A stretch of DNA of 64,000 nucleotides from Aquabacterium lacunae (GCF_004310865.1 NZ_SIXI01000008.1:1-64000); one strand, 5' to 3'; shown: positions 29,164 to 38,431, counted from the first letter of the stretch. A program made the numbers and translations. The notes: a model not told the origin generated them from the sequence alone.

Positions 29164-30105
29164 TCAGCGCGACATGCCCAGTTCCAGCGGCGCGCCTTGC
29201 AGCGAGCGTCGCGGGCTGCAGGTCCACAGCAGGATCAGCAGGGTCAGCGCATAGGGCACGGCGTTGAAGAGGTGGTAGCCCCAGCCGATGCCCACCGACT
29301 GCAGGGCCGGGCCCAATGCGCCCGCACCGCCGAACAGCAGGGCCGCGCCCAGGCAGGCCATGGGGCGCCAGCGCGCGAAGATGACCAGGGCCACGGCGAT
29401 CAGGCCCTGCCCGCTCGACAGGCCTTCGTTCCAGCTGCCCGGGTAGTGCAGCGACAGCGAGGCCCCGCCCAACCCGGCGATGAAGCCACCCGCGGTGGTG
29501 GCCAGCACGCGCACCGTGTTGACGGAATAGCCCAGGGCGCGTGCGGCGTCGCTGCTGTCGCCGGCCATGCGCACGATCAGGCCCCAGCGCGTGTTGGCCA
29601 GGGCCCAGGCCAGGAAGGCCGCCAGGGCCACGCCCAGAGGGAACAGCGCATTGATGCGCAGTGCGGCCTGCACCTGGGGCGAGCTGCTCCAGGCGCCCAG
29701 CTCCAGCGCCGGGATTTGCGCGGCCTGCGGTTGGATCAGCGGTTTGCCCAGGTAGAAGGCCAGGCCCGCACCCAGCAGCATCAGCGCGATGCCGGTGGCG
29801 ATGTCGTTCACACGGGGCAGCGAGCACAGCAGGCCGTGCAGCAGCGCCAGCAGGGCGCCGGCGCAGCAACCGATCAGCACGCCCAGCCAGGCCGAGCCCG
29901 TGAGGTAACTGCCGCCAAAGGCCGCCATGGCCGACAGCACCAGCACGCCTTCCAGGCCCAGGTTGATGCGGCCCGATTTCTCCGTGAGGCATTCGCCCAG
30001 GCTCACGAACAGGAAGGGCGTGCCCACGCGGATGGCACCGCCCAGCACGGCCACCGCCACATCGCCCCACAGGCCGAGGGTGCTGAAGGTGCTGACATCG
30101 CTCAT
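29164..30105 (-). CDS. ABC importer permease, BMP/nucleoside type (YufQ-like)
   Basis: The 313-residue protein has eight to nine membrane helices and the family motif LGECLTEKSGRINLGLEGVL near residue 35. It continues with GLSSGQGLIAVALVIFARWRP and a C-terminal TLLILLWT helix. It is the second permease of the BMP-type importer and overlaps the first one by four bases. The start at 30105 is fixed by that overlap; an open frame to 30219 is discarded. A gap of 36 bases follows before the formamidase gene. Confidence 0.92.
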   Translation of the reverse strand: MSDVSTFSTLGLWGDVAVAVLGGAIRVGTPFLFVSLGECLTEKSGRINLGLEGVLVLSAMAAFGGSYLTGSAWLGVLIGCCAGALLALLHGLLCSLPRVNDIATGIALMLLGAGLAFYLGKPLIQPQAAQIPALELGAWSSSPQVQAALRINALFPLGVALAAFLAWALANTRWGLIVRMAGDSSDAARALGYSVNTVRVLATTAGGFIAGLGGASLSLHYPGSWNEGLSSGQGLIAVALVIFARWRPMACLGAALLFGGAGALGPALQSVGIGWGYHLFNAVPYALTLLILLWTCSPRRSLQGAPLELGMSR

Positions 30106-31271
30106 GCGGCCTCCTTGCGCTTGCGCAGTGCGGCCAGGGCTTCGCGTTGAAGCCGCTGGCGGCTGGTTTCGTGGGTGGGCTCGGCTTGCCCGGCCATCTG
30201 GGCGCGGGCCGTGAGCCACGGGCCCAGGCGGCCGCGCCAGGCTTCAGCGGCCAGGATCAGCACGAAGGCAAAGCCCTGCAGCACCAGCACCGAGGCATCG
30301 GGCAGGTCGAGGCGGCGTTGCAGCAGGCTGCCAGCCGCGCCAAAGCCGCCAAACAGGATGGCCACCGGCACGATGGCCAGTGGCTGGTGGCGGGCCACAA
30401 ACGACACCAGGATGCCCGTGTAGCCCAGCCCCACGATCAGGGAGGCATTGGCCGAGGTGTGCACAGCAGCCACTTCGATGCCACCGGCCAGGCCGGCACC
30501 CGCGCCACCCAAGGCACAAGCGGTGAGGATCAGGCGGTGGCTGGGCAGGCCCACCAGGCGCGCAGCGCGCGCATTGCCGCCCACCACCCGCGTGGCAAAG
30601 CCATGCGTGCTGCCCAGCAGCCACAGGCCCGCGGCCACGCAGGCCACCACGCCCCACACCAGGCCCCAGTGCACCTCCCAGCCGGGCAGCAGGCCCAGCA
30701 GGTTGGTCTCGGGCAAAGGCAGGGTCGAAGGCTTGTTCAGGCTGGCCGGGTCGCGCAGCGGGCCTTCCACCCAGTGTTTGAACAGGCCGATGGCCAGGTA
30801 GCCCATCAGCAGCGAGCCGATGGTTTCGTTCACGCCGCGGAACTGTCGCATGGCGCCCACCAGCGCGATCCAGGCGGCCCCTGCGGCCGCGCTGGCCACC
30901 AGCACCAGCACCGTGCCGGGCACGCCCACGGGCAGCGGCATGAACATGGGCAGGGCGGCGCAGGCCAGGCCGCCCAGCACCAGCGCCCCTTCCCCGCCGA
31001 TCACCATCAGGCCGGCCTGGAAGGGGATGGCCACGCACAGGGCCGTGAGCATCAGCGGGGCGGCCCGCTGCAGCGTGTTCTGCCAGGAAAAAGCGTCGCC
31101 AAAGGCGCCTTTGAACAGCAGCACCCAGGCCTCCACCGGGCTGGCGCCGCCCAGCCACACAAAGCCGCCGAACAGCAGCACCGCGCCAGCCAGGGCCAGC
31201 AGCGGCAGGCCCAGCGCGTCGAACAGGTTGGCCGCGCGCAGGGGCCAGGCGGAAGGCAGGGTGCTGCTCAT
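30102..31271 (-). CDS. ABC importer permease, BMP/nucleoside type (YufP-like)
   Basis: The 389-residue protein has many hydrophobic helices, the loop QNTLQRAAPLMLTALCVAIPFQAGLMVIGGEG and the GVNETIGSLLMGYLAIGLF block typical of this permease group. The last 45 residues form a charged cytoplasmic tail (TSRQRLQREALAALRKRKEAA). It pairs with the permease at 29164-30105 and uses the double ATPase at 23111-24733. It begins five bases after the binding protein stop. Confidence 0.92.
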   Translation of the reverse strand: MSSTLPSAWPLRAANLFDALGLPLLALAGAVLLFGGFVWLGGASPVEAWVLLFKGAFGDAFSWQNTLQRAAPLMLTALCVAIPFQAGLMVIGGEGALVLGGLACAALPMFMPLPVGVPGTVLVLVASAAAGAAWIALVGAMRQFRGVNETIGSLLMGYLAIGLFKHWVEGPLRDPASLNKPSTLPLPETNLLGLLPGWEVHWGLVWGVVACVAAGLWLLGSTHGFATRVVGGNARAARLVGLPSHRLILTACALGGAGAGLAGGIEVAAVHTSANASLIVGLGYTGILVSFVARHQPLAIVPVAILFGGFGAAGSLLQRRLDLPDASVLVLQGFAFVLILAAEAWRGRLGPWLTARAQMAGQAEPTHETSRQRLQREALAALRKRKEAA

Positions 31272-31276
31272 GGGGC

Positions 31277-32395
31277 TCAGACCTTGCCGATCACGCCTTC
31301 GACCAGCCAGTTCATGCCTTCCAGGGCCACGTCGGTCTGCTTCATCACGGTGCCCTTGGGAATCACCACCTTGCCGGTGTTGTCCTTGAGCTCGCCCTTG
31401 AAGATCTCGAACTCGTCCTTCAGCATGGCGGCCTTGATGGCATCGGCCTGCTTGCGTGCGCCTTCGGGCACCATGGCGCCATAAGGCGAGGTCTTCACAT
31501 AGCCTTCCTTCAGGCCACCGCGCATGAAGTTGGGGTGCGGCTTGCCGGTGCGTGCGGCGTCCACGATCTGCTTGTAGGGCGTGACCCAGTTCCACTCGGC
31601 GCCGGTCAGGTAGGCGTTGGGCGCCAGCTTGGCCTGCGAGGCGTGGTAGCCACACACGAACTTGCCGCGCTTGGCCGCGGTTTCCACGATCACCTTGGGG
31701 CCGTCGACGTGCATGGTGAACACATCGACGCCCTGGTCGGCCAGGCTGTTGGTGGCCTCGGCCTCTTTCACGGGCATCGACCAGTCACCAGTGAAGATGA
31801 CCGAACAGGTGATATCGGGCTTGACCGACTTGGCGCCCAGCGTGAAGGCGTTGATGTTGCGCAGCACCTGCGGGATGGGCTTGGCCGCGATGAAGCCGAT
31901 CTTCTTCGACTTGGTCATGTGGCCGGCGATCACACCGTTGAGGTACTGGCACTCGTCGATGTAGCCGAAGAAGCTGCCCACGCTCTTGGGGTGCTTGGCC
32001 GCATCCCACAGGCCGCCGCAGTGCGAGAAGCGCACGTCGGGGTTCTTCTTGGCCACCTCCAGGATGTGCGGGTTGAAGTAGCCGAACGAGGTGGGGAACA
32101 GCAGCGTGGCGCCGTCCTGCGAGATCATGCCCTGCATGGTCTTTTGAACGGCCTGGGTTTCCGGCACGTTCTCTTCGCCCACCATCTGGATGCCGGGCAT
32201 GGCCTTGATGGCCATGGCGGCTTCGTAGTGCGATTGGTTGTAGCCGAAGTCGTCCTTCGGGCCGACGTAGATCATGCCGATCGTCAGGGGCTTCTGGGCC
32301 CAGGCGGGCAAGGCCAGCCCTCCGGCGGCCAGCGAAGCGCCCGTGGCGCCCAGGGTCTTGATCCAGTCCCGACGATTCCATTGATCCAGTGACAT
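31277..32395 (-). CDS. BMP family ABC importer substrate-binding protein
   Basis: The 372-residue protein has a twin-arginine-like signal (WNRRDWIKTLGATGASLAAGG, ending AWA). A BMP/PnrA-like domain follows, with IGMIYVGPKDDFGYNQSHYEA, GATLLFPTSFGY, VGSFFGYIDECQYLNGVIAGHM and YLTGAEWNWV. Family members bind nucleosides, purines or related heterocycles. The ATG at 32395 is chosen because AAGGAG lies six bases before it; a Met six bases upstream is less well placed. It is the first gene of the 12-gene operon. Confidence 0.92.
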   Translation of the reverse strand: MSLDQWNRRDWIKTLGATGASLAAGGLALPAWAQKPLTIGMIYVGPKDDFGYNQSHYEAAMAIKAMPGIQMVGEENVPETQAVQKTMQGMISQDGATLLFPTSFGYFNPHILEVAKKNPDVRFSHCGGLWDAAKHPKSVGSFFGYIDECQYLNGVIAGHMTKSKKIGFIAAKPIPQVLRNINAFTLGAKSVKPDITCSVIFTGDWSMPVKEAEATNSLADQGVDVFTMHVDGPKVIVETAAKRGKFVCGYHASQAKLAPNAYLTGAEWNWVTPYKQIVDAARTGKPHPNFMRGGLKEGYVKTSPYGAMVPEGARKQADAIKAAMLKDEFEIFKGELKDNTGKVVIPKGTVMKQTDVALEGMNWLVEGVIGKV

Positions 32396-32479
32396 GCGCA
32401 TCTCCTTGCACCAGCGTGTTGCAGGCATCGGCCCGGCATGCACCGCCACACAGCAGGCGGGCACTCGGGTGATGTACCG

Positions 32480-32506
32480 ACTGGTATACAAGCGAGAGGC
32501 GTGCCA
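32480..32506 (-). promoter_or_regulatory. Candidate sigma-54 promoter with overlapping GntR-type operator
   Basis: On the minus strand TGGCACG-CCTC-TCGCT (32506-32491) has the GG and GC dinucleotides of a -24/-12 promoter at the right distance; only one base of the -12 element differs from TTGCA/T. Just downstream, TTGTATACCA (32491-32482) is a near palindrome like GGTATAC-type sites of FCD regulators, and it would overlap the transcription start near 32480. A clear NtrC enhancer site was not seen. It would drive the operon starting at 32395. Confidence 0.45.
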
Positions 32507-32583
32507 GCCTTGTCGCCAGAGATCCCTTTTCCGCGCACCCTAATTTGTGACATGATCCGTTGTCAATTATTCGAGGAGACACG

Positions 32584-32853
32584 ATGTTCTATGCCCTCAA
32601 CAAGATCGCGCTGATCGCCTTTTACCTGGTCACCCTGGCGTCTGTGTTCGTGGTGCTGCCTGCGCCCCTGACGCCCGAGATCACCCACTGGATGCAGCTG
32701 GGTGCCCTGGGCCTGCTCGCCGCTCACCTGCTGGAGATCGCGGTGTTCCGCAAGGCCGTGGCCCTGTACCGCGGCCCCTTCGTGGTCAGCGCCCTGCTGA
32801 CCCTGCTGTTCGGCTTCCTGCACTGGAAGCCCCTGGCCGACGCGCGCCGCTGA
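32584..32853 (+). CDS. DUF1145 small membrane protein
   Basis: This 89-residue protein has three hydrophobic segments (LIAFYLVTLASVFVVLP, MQLGALGLLAAHLLEI, FVVSALLTLLFGFLHW) and the DUF1145 layout. The function is unknown. The ATG at 32584 has GAGGAG nine bases upstream. It is divergent from the importer operon, and its promoter shares the 190-base intergenic region. Confidence 0.8.
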   Translation: MFYALNKIALIAFYLVTLASVFVVLPAPLTPEITHWMQLGALGLLAAHLLEIAVFRKAVALYRGPFVVSALLTLLFGFLHWKPLADARR

Positions 32854-32916
32854 GCCTCTGAGCTCCTGAGCCGCGCGGCCTGCAGGTGGGCGGTGGCGCT
32901 TGGGTACCATGCGCAC

Positions 32917-33267
32917 ATGAGCCTTGACGCCCCCTGCCCACCCGCCGATTCCCTGAACCAGTTACAGCAGGCGCTGCGCGCGTTCGCGCAGGCCCGCCAG
33001 TGGGGGCCTTTCCATGCGCCCAAGAACCTGGCCTCGGCCCTGGTGGTCGAAGCCGGCGAGCTGCTCGAGCCCTTCCAGTGGCTGACCGAGGCACAAAGCC
33101 GCGCCCTGCCCCCCGACGTGCACGAAGCGGTGCGCCTGGAAATGGCCGACGTGCTGCTGTACCTGGTGCAGCTGGCCGACAGCCTGCAGGTGGACCTGGT
33201 GCAGGCCGCCCAGGACAAGATGCGCATCAACGAGGGGCGCTTCCCGGTGCCGGCGGACAAGGCCTGA
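32917..33267 (+). CDS. MazG-like nucleotide pyrophosphohydrolase
   Basis: The 116-residue protein is a compact helical NTP pyrophosphatase (dCTPase/MazG-like). HAPKNLASALVVEAGELLEPFQWL and EAVRLEMADVLLYLVQLAD carry the ExxE and ExxD metal ligands. Enzymes of this type remove unusual or damaged nucleotides. The start at 32917 (MSLDAP) fits the family better than the frame opening at 32893. It is followed after 14 bases by the AmpG-like gene. Confidence 0.85.
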   Translation: MSLDAPCPPADSLNQLQQALRAFAQARQWGPFHAPKNLASALVVEAGELLEPFQWLTEAQSRALPPDVHEAVRLEMADVLLYLVQLADSLQVDLVQAAQDKMRINEGRFPVPADKA

Positions 33268-33281
33268 AGGTTCTTTGACCG

Positions 33282-34565
33282 ATGACGAGCCCTTCCGCGC
33301 CTGAGCTGCCCTGGTGGCGCTTGCCCCATGGCCCTTTGCTGGCAAGCCTGTACGCGGCCCAGGGTCTGCCCTTCGGGTTCTTCACGCTGGCCCTGCCGGT
33401 GCTGTTGCGCGAACAGGGCTGGTCGCTCAAGGCGCTGAGCCTGCTGCAGTTCCTGGCCCTGCCTTGGGCGCTGAAGTTCCTGTGGGCGCCCTGGCTGGAC
33501 GCCCACGGCCATTCGCGTCGCTGGCTGCTGGGCCTGCAGGGCGGCGCTACCGTGCTGGCCCTGGCCATGGCCGTGTGGCAACCCGGCGCTGACAGCCTGG
33601 CCTTGCTGGCCGTGGTGCTGCTGTTCAACCTGCTGGCCGCCACCCAGGATGTGGTGACCGATGCCCTGGCCGTGCGCCTGCTCGATGGGCCGCAACGTGG
33701 CCTGGCCAATGCCTTGCAGGTGGGTGCCTACCGCGTGGGCATGATCCTGGGCGGCGGTGGCTTGATGTGGTTGTATGCCCGACACGGCAGTGGCTGGATG
33801 TACGCGGCCATGGCAGGCGCCCTGGCCCTGACCTTGTGGCCCGTGTGGCGTCTGCCTGCCGGGGCCCCCACCGATGCCCACACCGACCGCCGGGCTGCAA
33901 CCCCGCCGGCCCGAAGCCTGGCACCAGCTCAGGCGCATGGGCTTTGGCTTCACTGGTGGCGCCGCCTGTGCACACCACCAGTTCGCACCTTGGCCCTGTT
34001 GATCCTGGCCTATCGGCTGGGTGAGCAGATGGTGGGCTCACTGGTCATGCCTTTCATGGCCGACCTGCAAGTGCCCAAGGACACGATGGCGCTGATCAAG
34101 GGCGTGGCCGGCTCTGGCACCTCCTTGCTGGGTGCGGTGCTGGGTGGCTGGTTCATGTGGCGCTTCGGCCGCCGCGCGGCCTTGTGGTGGGCCGGCCTGA
34201 TGCAGGCCTTGTCTCTGGGGCTGTATGCGGTGGTGGCGGTGGGCTGGGGGGGCATGGCCTGCCTGTGGACCGTCACCATGCTGGAGGGCTTGGCAGGCAC
34301 CATGGCCACCGTCGCCCTGTTTGCCTTGATGATGGACGTGTGCGAACCTGAGCATGCGGGCACTGACTACACCGTGCTGGCCAGCGTGGTGGTGGGGGTG
34401 TCGGGCCTGGCCAATTTGCTGGCCGGTGTGCTGGGCGATGCAGTGGGCTACACAGCCACCTTCGTGCTGGGCACCGTGCTGGCTGTGGTTGGCGTATGGG
34501 TGCTGGTTCGCTGGCTGGACCATCACCCTGTGCACCCCCGGGTGCAGGCGGTCTGGCGGCCCTGA
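33282..34565 (+). CDS. Major facilitator transporter, AmpG-like
   Basis: The 427-residue protein has about twelve membrane helices. AmpG-type motifs are seen: LYAAQGLPFGFFTLALPVLLREQGWSLKALS, LKFLWAPWLD, LLAATQDVVTDALAVRLL and a second-half PFMADLQVPKDTMALIKGV. AmpG imports anhydro-muropeptides for cell-wall recycling; some relatives move other compounds. The central loop (about 200-225) is Ala/Pro/Arg-rich. The gene converges with the sensor kinase gene ending at 34590. Confidence 0.85.
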   Translation: MTSPSAPELPWWRLPHGPLLASLYAAQGLPFGFFTLALPVLLREQGWSLKALSLLQFLALPWALKFLWAPWLDAHGHSRRWLLGLQGGATVLALAMAVWQPGADSLALLAVVLLFNLLAATQDVVTDALAVRLLDGPQRGLANALQVGAYRVGMILGGGGLMWLYARHGSGWMYAAMAGALALTLWPVWRLPAGAPTDAHTDRRAATPPARSLAPAQAHGLWLHWWRRLCTPPVRTLALLILAYRLGEQMVGSLVMPFMADLQVPKDTMALIKGVAGSGTSLLGAVLGGWFMWRFGRRAALWWAGLMQALSLGLYAVVAVGWGGMACLWTVTMLEGLAGTMATVALFALMMDVCEPEHAGTDYTVLASVVVGVSGLANLLAGVLGDAVGYTATFVLGTVLAVVGVWVLVRWLDHHPVHPRVQAVWRP

Positions 34566-34589
34566 GAACGTCGTGCGGTACAGGGTCCT

Positions 34590-36797
34590 TCAGTGCAGGG
34601 TGCGCATGGGGGCTTGGGGGCTGTCCATCGGCAGGGGCGAGGCGGCATGCGTGTCGGTGCGAGCCCCCCCCGCCATTGGCAACTCGAAGCTGAAAGTGGT
34701 GCCCACCTGCTCTTCTGAGCGCACCTGCAAATGTCCGCCCATCATGTGCAGCAAGCGCTGGCTGATCACCAGGCCGATGCCCGTGCCCGGAAGGCCGCTG
34801 TGTTCACGGCCCAGTCGGTTGAAGGGCTCGAACAGGTGCCCCAGCTGATCGGCGCTCATGCCCAGGCCGGTGTCGCGCACCTCCACCGCCAGCCGGCCCT
34901 GACTGGGCACCAGACTCACATCGACCCGACCACCACTGCGGTTGTACTTCAGTGCATTGCTCATCAGGTTCAGCATCACCTGCTTGAGGCGAGTGGGGTC
35001 AGCCAACACAGGCAGGTGCGAGCCGGTCGTCATCACACGCAGGCTCAGGCCCAACCGAGCCGCATCGGTCTGCAGCATGTGCTCACATTCGCGCGCCACC
35101 TGGGCTGCATCCACGGGCCCGATCTGCACTTTCAGCGTGCCCGATTCGATGCGCGAGACATCCAGCACCTCGCTGATCATGTCCAGCAGGTGCTGGCCCG
35201 AATCGATGATGTGCCGCATGCGTTCGCGCTGCCGGGCGCTCAGGGGCTCCTGGCGGTCCATCTCCAGCAACTGGGCAAAACCCAGCACGGCGTTCAACGG
35301 TGTGCGCAGTTCATGGCTCATGCGCGACAGGAACTCGGTCTTGGCCAGGCTGGATGCCTCAGCCAGGCGCTGTGCCTCCAGGGCTTCTCGTGCAGCACGC
35401 ACGGCGCTCACGTCTTGCAGGTAGGCCGACAGCCCGGTTTCGCCAGGGAACAGCCGCACCTCCAGCCACAGGTTGAGGGCGGGCAGGTGGCATTCGAAAT
35501 GCTCGGCTTCGTGGCGCCGCATGGCGCGCTCGAAATGCGGCCGCAGCACCGTGATGTCGGCCGGTGCCAACACGTCCCACAACACCAGGCCCAGCAAGGC
35601 TTCACGGGGTTCGCACAGCAGCGATTCGGCGCGGGCGTTCACGTGGCGTACGCACCATTGCTCATCGACGAGAACGAAGCCGTCGGTGATGGCTTCCAGC
35701 ACGGTTTCAAGTCGGTGCAGTACCGCGTTGCGTTCGTCGTCATGAGCTTTCAGCCGGCGGCGCATGGTGTCCAGCCCTTTTTGGAGCGAGGCGAATTCGC
35801 GCACCCGGTGCTCGACGGGCTCGGGCTCGTCGACAAAGCCCAGTGTGATGCGATTCATCTGGTCGAGCAGACGGTCGGTGGGGCGCATCACCCGGTGGCG
35901 AGCCAGCCACCAGGCCAGGCCCAGAGTCACTGAAAAAAGCAGCAGCGTCGAGCCCACCAGCCAGCCCAGCGCCTCTTGCAAGCCGGCCGACAGCGTGGCC
36001 TGCGGGATGCCGATCACCACGCTCCAGCCCGACACGCTCGAATGCACGAAGGCACTGACCACTGGCGTGCCCTCCAGCGTGACGGTCTCGATCTGCCCCT
36101 CTTGCTGGCGGGTCACGGCCTGCACCAGGTCAGGTACTGCGTAACGACCGATGTGGCGGGCCATGTCGTGGCTGCGCGCCACGATGCGCCCTCGACTGTC
36201 AAGGATGGCGCACACGTAGTGGGGCGGCAGGTGCTGTGACTTGATGACGTCGAGCAAACGCTCGGGTACCAGCCCGGCATTGAGCACGTAGACCACACGC
36301 CCTTCCCGCAGCACCGGCACACCCAGGGTGACCGTGGGTTTGCCGGTGACAGGCCCGGTGAACAGGTCGGACAGCACGGGGCGTGGCTTGTCGAACACCG
36401 ACAGCAGCACCGGGGGCGTGTCGGTGGTGGGCAGGGGGGCATCGGGTGGGCGCAGGGTGTTGAGGCGCTGTTGGCCTTGCCGATCGATCAGCACGTAGTT
36501 GGTGATCTGCTGGGTGGGCAAGGCATGGCTGGCTTCGGCATGGAAGGCCCGCAGGTCGTCTTCGGCCAGGGCGGTGGTGGCGGCCAGCACGCGCAGCCCG
36601 CTTTCAATGCCGGTGAGGTCACGGTCGAGTGTGGCTGCCGTGGCCCGCGCCGCGCTGAACAGCCCCCGCAAGGTGTTCTGCCGGCTTTCCTGATAGTCAC
36701 GGAACACCAGAAGCCCAGCCACAATGGCAGCCGGCAGCACACAGGCTGCGACCAGCACGGCCAGGTTCGTTCGCATCCGCCAAGGGGGCCCCGACAT
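34590..36797 (-). CDS. Membrane sensor histidine kinase with Cache-type sensor and PAS domain
   Basis: The 735-residue protein has a first membrane helix (about 9-30) and a periplasmic double-Cache-like sensor (about 35-275). A second helix (LVGSTLLLFSVTLGLAWWLA), a linker and a PAS domain (about 360-480) follow. The kinase core is FLSRMSHELRTPLNAVLGF with the phospho-accepting His, then LMSNALKYN, DTGLGMS and GTGIGLV. I use MSGPPWRM at 36797 as start; the open frame reaches 36923 but runs into the divergent gene's control region. No response regulator is adjacent, so the partner and signal are unknown. Confidence 0.9.
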   Translation of the reverse strand: MSGPPWRMRTNLAVLVAACVLPAAIVAGLLVFRDYQESRQNTLRGLFSAARATAATLDRDLTGIESGLRVLAATTALAEDDLRAFHAEASHALPTQQITNYVLIDRQGQQRLNTLRPPDAPLPTTDTPPVLLSVFDKPRPVLSDLFTGPVTGKPTVTLGVPVLREGRVVYVLNAGLVPERLLDVIKSQHLPPHYVCAILDSRGRIVARSHDMARHIGRYAVPDLVQAVTRQQEGQIETVTLEGTPVVSAFVHSSVSGWSVVIGIPQATLSAGLQEALGWLVGSTLLLFSVTLGLAWWLARHRVMRPTDRLLDQMNRITLGFVDEPEPVEHRVREFASLQKGLDTMRRRLKAHDDERNAVLHRLETVLEAITDGFVLVDEQWCVRHVNARAESLLCEPREALLGLVLWDVLAPADITVLRPHFERAMRRHEAEHFECHLPALNLWLEVRLFPGETGLSAYLQDVSAVRAAREALEAQRLAEASSLAKTEFLSRMSHELRTPLNAVLGFAQLLEMDRQEPLSARQRERMRHIIDSGQHLLDMISEVLDVSRIESGTLKVQIGPVDAAQVARECEHMLQTDAARLGLSLRVMTTGSHLPVLADPTRLKQVMLNLMSNALKYNRSGGRVDVSLVPSQGRLAVEVRDTGLGMSADQLGHLFEPFNRLGREHSGLPGTGIGLVISQRLLHMMGGHLQVRSEEQVGTTFSFELPMAGGARTDTHAASPLPMDSPQAPMRTLH

Positions 36798-36928
36798 GGT
36801 TGTCTCCCGGCTGTGTTTCCCGCGTGATACGGCGTACGTCCGGTGTGCAGTAGACCACAGGGCCCCAGGCTCGCCAAGGGGTATGCTGCAGGCCGACCGC
36901 TGACTGCATTCCCGAGGAGACACGCACC

Positions 36929-37921
36929 ATGTTCAAGGCCATCTGCATCGACAAGGACGACCAGGGTTACCGCGCCACTTTGCGCGAGCTGGACGACAGC
37001 GCCCTGCCCGAGGTGCCCGAGGGCGCCGTGACCGTGCAGGTGGCGTGCTCCACCCTGAACTACAAGGACGGCCTGGCCATCACGGGTCAGTCACCGGTGG
37101 TGCGCAAATTCCCGATGGTGCCGGGCATCGACCTGGCCGGTACGGTGCTGGACAGCCAGCACCCCGAGTTCAAGCCCGGTGATGCCGTGGTGCTCAATGG
37201 CTGGGGCGTGGGCGAAACCCACTGGGGCGGCCTGGCCCAGAAGGCACGCCTGAAAGGCGACTGGCTGGTGCCGCTGCCTGCCGCCTTCACCCCGGCGCAG
37301 GCCATGGCCATCGGCACGGCGGGCTACACCGCCATGCTGTGCGTGATGGCCCTGGAGCGCCATGGCATCACGCCCGAGCGGGGCGAGGTGGTGGTGACGG
37401 GTGCGGCCGGTGGCGTGGGCAGTGTGGCGGTGGCCTTGCTGGCGCGCCTGGGTTACCGCGTGGCCGCCGTGACCGGCCGCCCGCAGGAGGCCGACTACCT
37501 GAAGCAGCTCGGCGCCGCTGAGGTGCTGCCCCGCGAGGCCTTTGCCGCGCCGGGCAAGCCGCTGACCAAAGAACGCTGGGCCGGCGCGGTCGACACCGTG
37601 GGCAGCCACACGCTGGCCAATGTCTGCGCTGCCACCCAGTACGGGGGTGTGGTCACGGCCTGCGGCCTGGCTGGCGGCATGGACCTGCCCGCCACCGTGG
37701 CGCCGTTCATTCTGCGGGGTGTGACCCTGGCCGGCATCGACAGCGTGATGGCCCCCAAGGCCTTGCGCCTGCAAGCCTGGCAGCGCCTGGCCCGTGACCT
37801 CGACCCGGCCGTGCTGGCGGCGATCAGCCGCACCATCGGTCTGAACGAGGCCATCGACACCGCCCGCCAGTTGCTGGCAGGGCAGGTGCGTGGCCGTGTG
37901 GTGGTGGATGTGAACGCCTGA
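36929..37921 (+). CDS. acuI: Acrylyl-CoA reductase-like zinc-free alcohol dehydrogenase (AcuI/YhdH)
   Basis: The 330-residue MDR family protein follows AcuI/Yhd[41 protein letters not shown], the NADPH loop [21 protein letters not shown] and [29 protein letters not shown]. It lacks catalytic zinc ligands, as expected. It reduces acrylyl-CoA to propionyl-CoA, or acts on similar electrophiles, with NADPH. GAGGAG precedes the ATG. It stands alone, divergent from the sensor kinase. Confidence 0.92.
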   Translation: MFKAICIDKDDQGYRATLRELDDSALPEVPEGAVTVQVACSTLNYKDGLAITGQSPVVRKFPMVPGIDLAGTVLDSQHPEFKPGDAVVLNGWGVGETHWGGLAQKARLKGDWLVPLPAAFTPAQAMAIGTAGYTAMLCVMALERHGITPERGEVVVTGAAGGVGSVAVALLARLGYRVAAVTGRPQEADYLKQLGAAEVLPREAFAAPGKPLTKERWAGAVDTVGSHTLANVCAATQYGGVVTACGLAGGMDLPATVAPFILRGVTLAGIDSVMAPKALRLQAWQRLARDLDPAVLAAISRTIGLNEAIDTARQLLAGQVRGRVVVDVNA

Positions 37922-37951
37922 GGCCCGCGCCGGGTGGGCGCAAGGCGATGG

Positions 37952-38212
37952 TCAGGCTGCCTTGCGCAGGGGGCGGCGCCTGCCGCTGGCAGGCAGCACA
38001 GTCTGTGCGACGCGAGCGGGCCGTCGTGCATGGCGTGGGTTCAGGGCGCTGCCTTTGAACAGTGTGGCGGCACCGCACAGGGCCAGCAGACCGAACACCG
38101 GATGCTGCTGCGCAAACGCCAGCAATGCCACCCCGGCCAGGACCACACAGGCCAGGGCAGACCACTGACGTGAACGGGAACGGAACGACTGCGAACCTTG
38201 GGAACCGGTCAT
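37952..38212 (-). CDS. Small hypothetical membrane protein
   Basis: The 86-residue product has two adjacent hydrophobic segments (WSALACVVLAGVALLAFA and VFGLLALCGAATLF). These are framed by a serine/arginine-rich N-terminus and a very basic C-terminus (RHARRPARV, RRRPLRKAA). AGGAGGCGAG directly before the ATG at 38212 makes this start convincing, better than the frame opening at 38260. I do not recognise a family. The basic tail suggests an inner-membrane protein with a cytoplasmic end. Confidence 0.6.
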   Translation of the reverse strand: MTGSQGSQSFRSRSRQWSALACVVLAGVALLAFAQQHPVFGLLALCGAATLFKGSALNPRHARRPARVAQTVLPASGRRRPLRKAA

Positions 38213-38274
38213 CTCGCCTCCTTGGAAGGGCGTGCGCCGAGGGATGCCGACGCTGCACACCTCACGTTGTACGG

Positions 38275-38289
38275 CGTGAACGATTCACG
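38275..38289. promoter_or_regulatory. Perfect palindrome CGTGAA-CGA-TTCACG
   Basis: A six-base perfect inverted repeat around a three-base centre lies in the 220-base space between the divergent genes at 38212 and 38432. Its form is that of an operator for a dimeric regulator. Nothing else in this space is recognised apart from GAGGAG before the gene at 38432. Confidence 0.35.
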
Positions 38290-38431
38290 TGCCCACCGGA
38301 TAAACCCCTGTCAGCACCTGCAATTTCGGGCATGGCTTCGTCAGCAGACGTAAAGCTTTTTGCAGGGTGGGCGCTGCTGAAACGAGGTGCTGCCTGTCGG
38401 CCTCACCCTGAGCGGACCCGAGGAGACCTCC

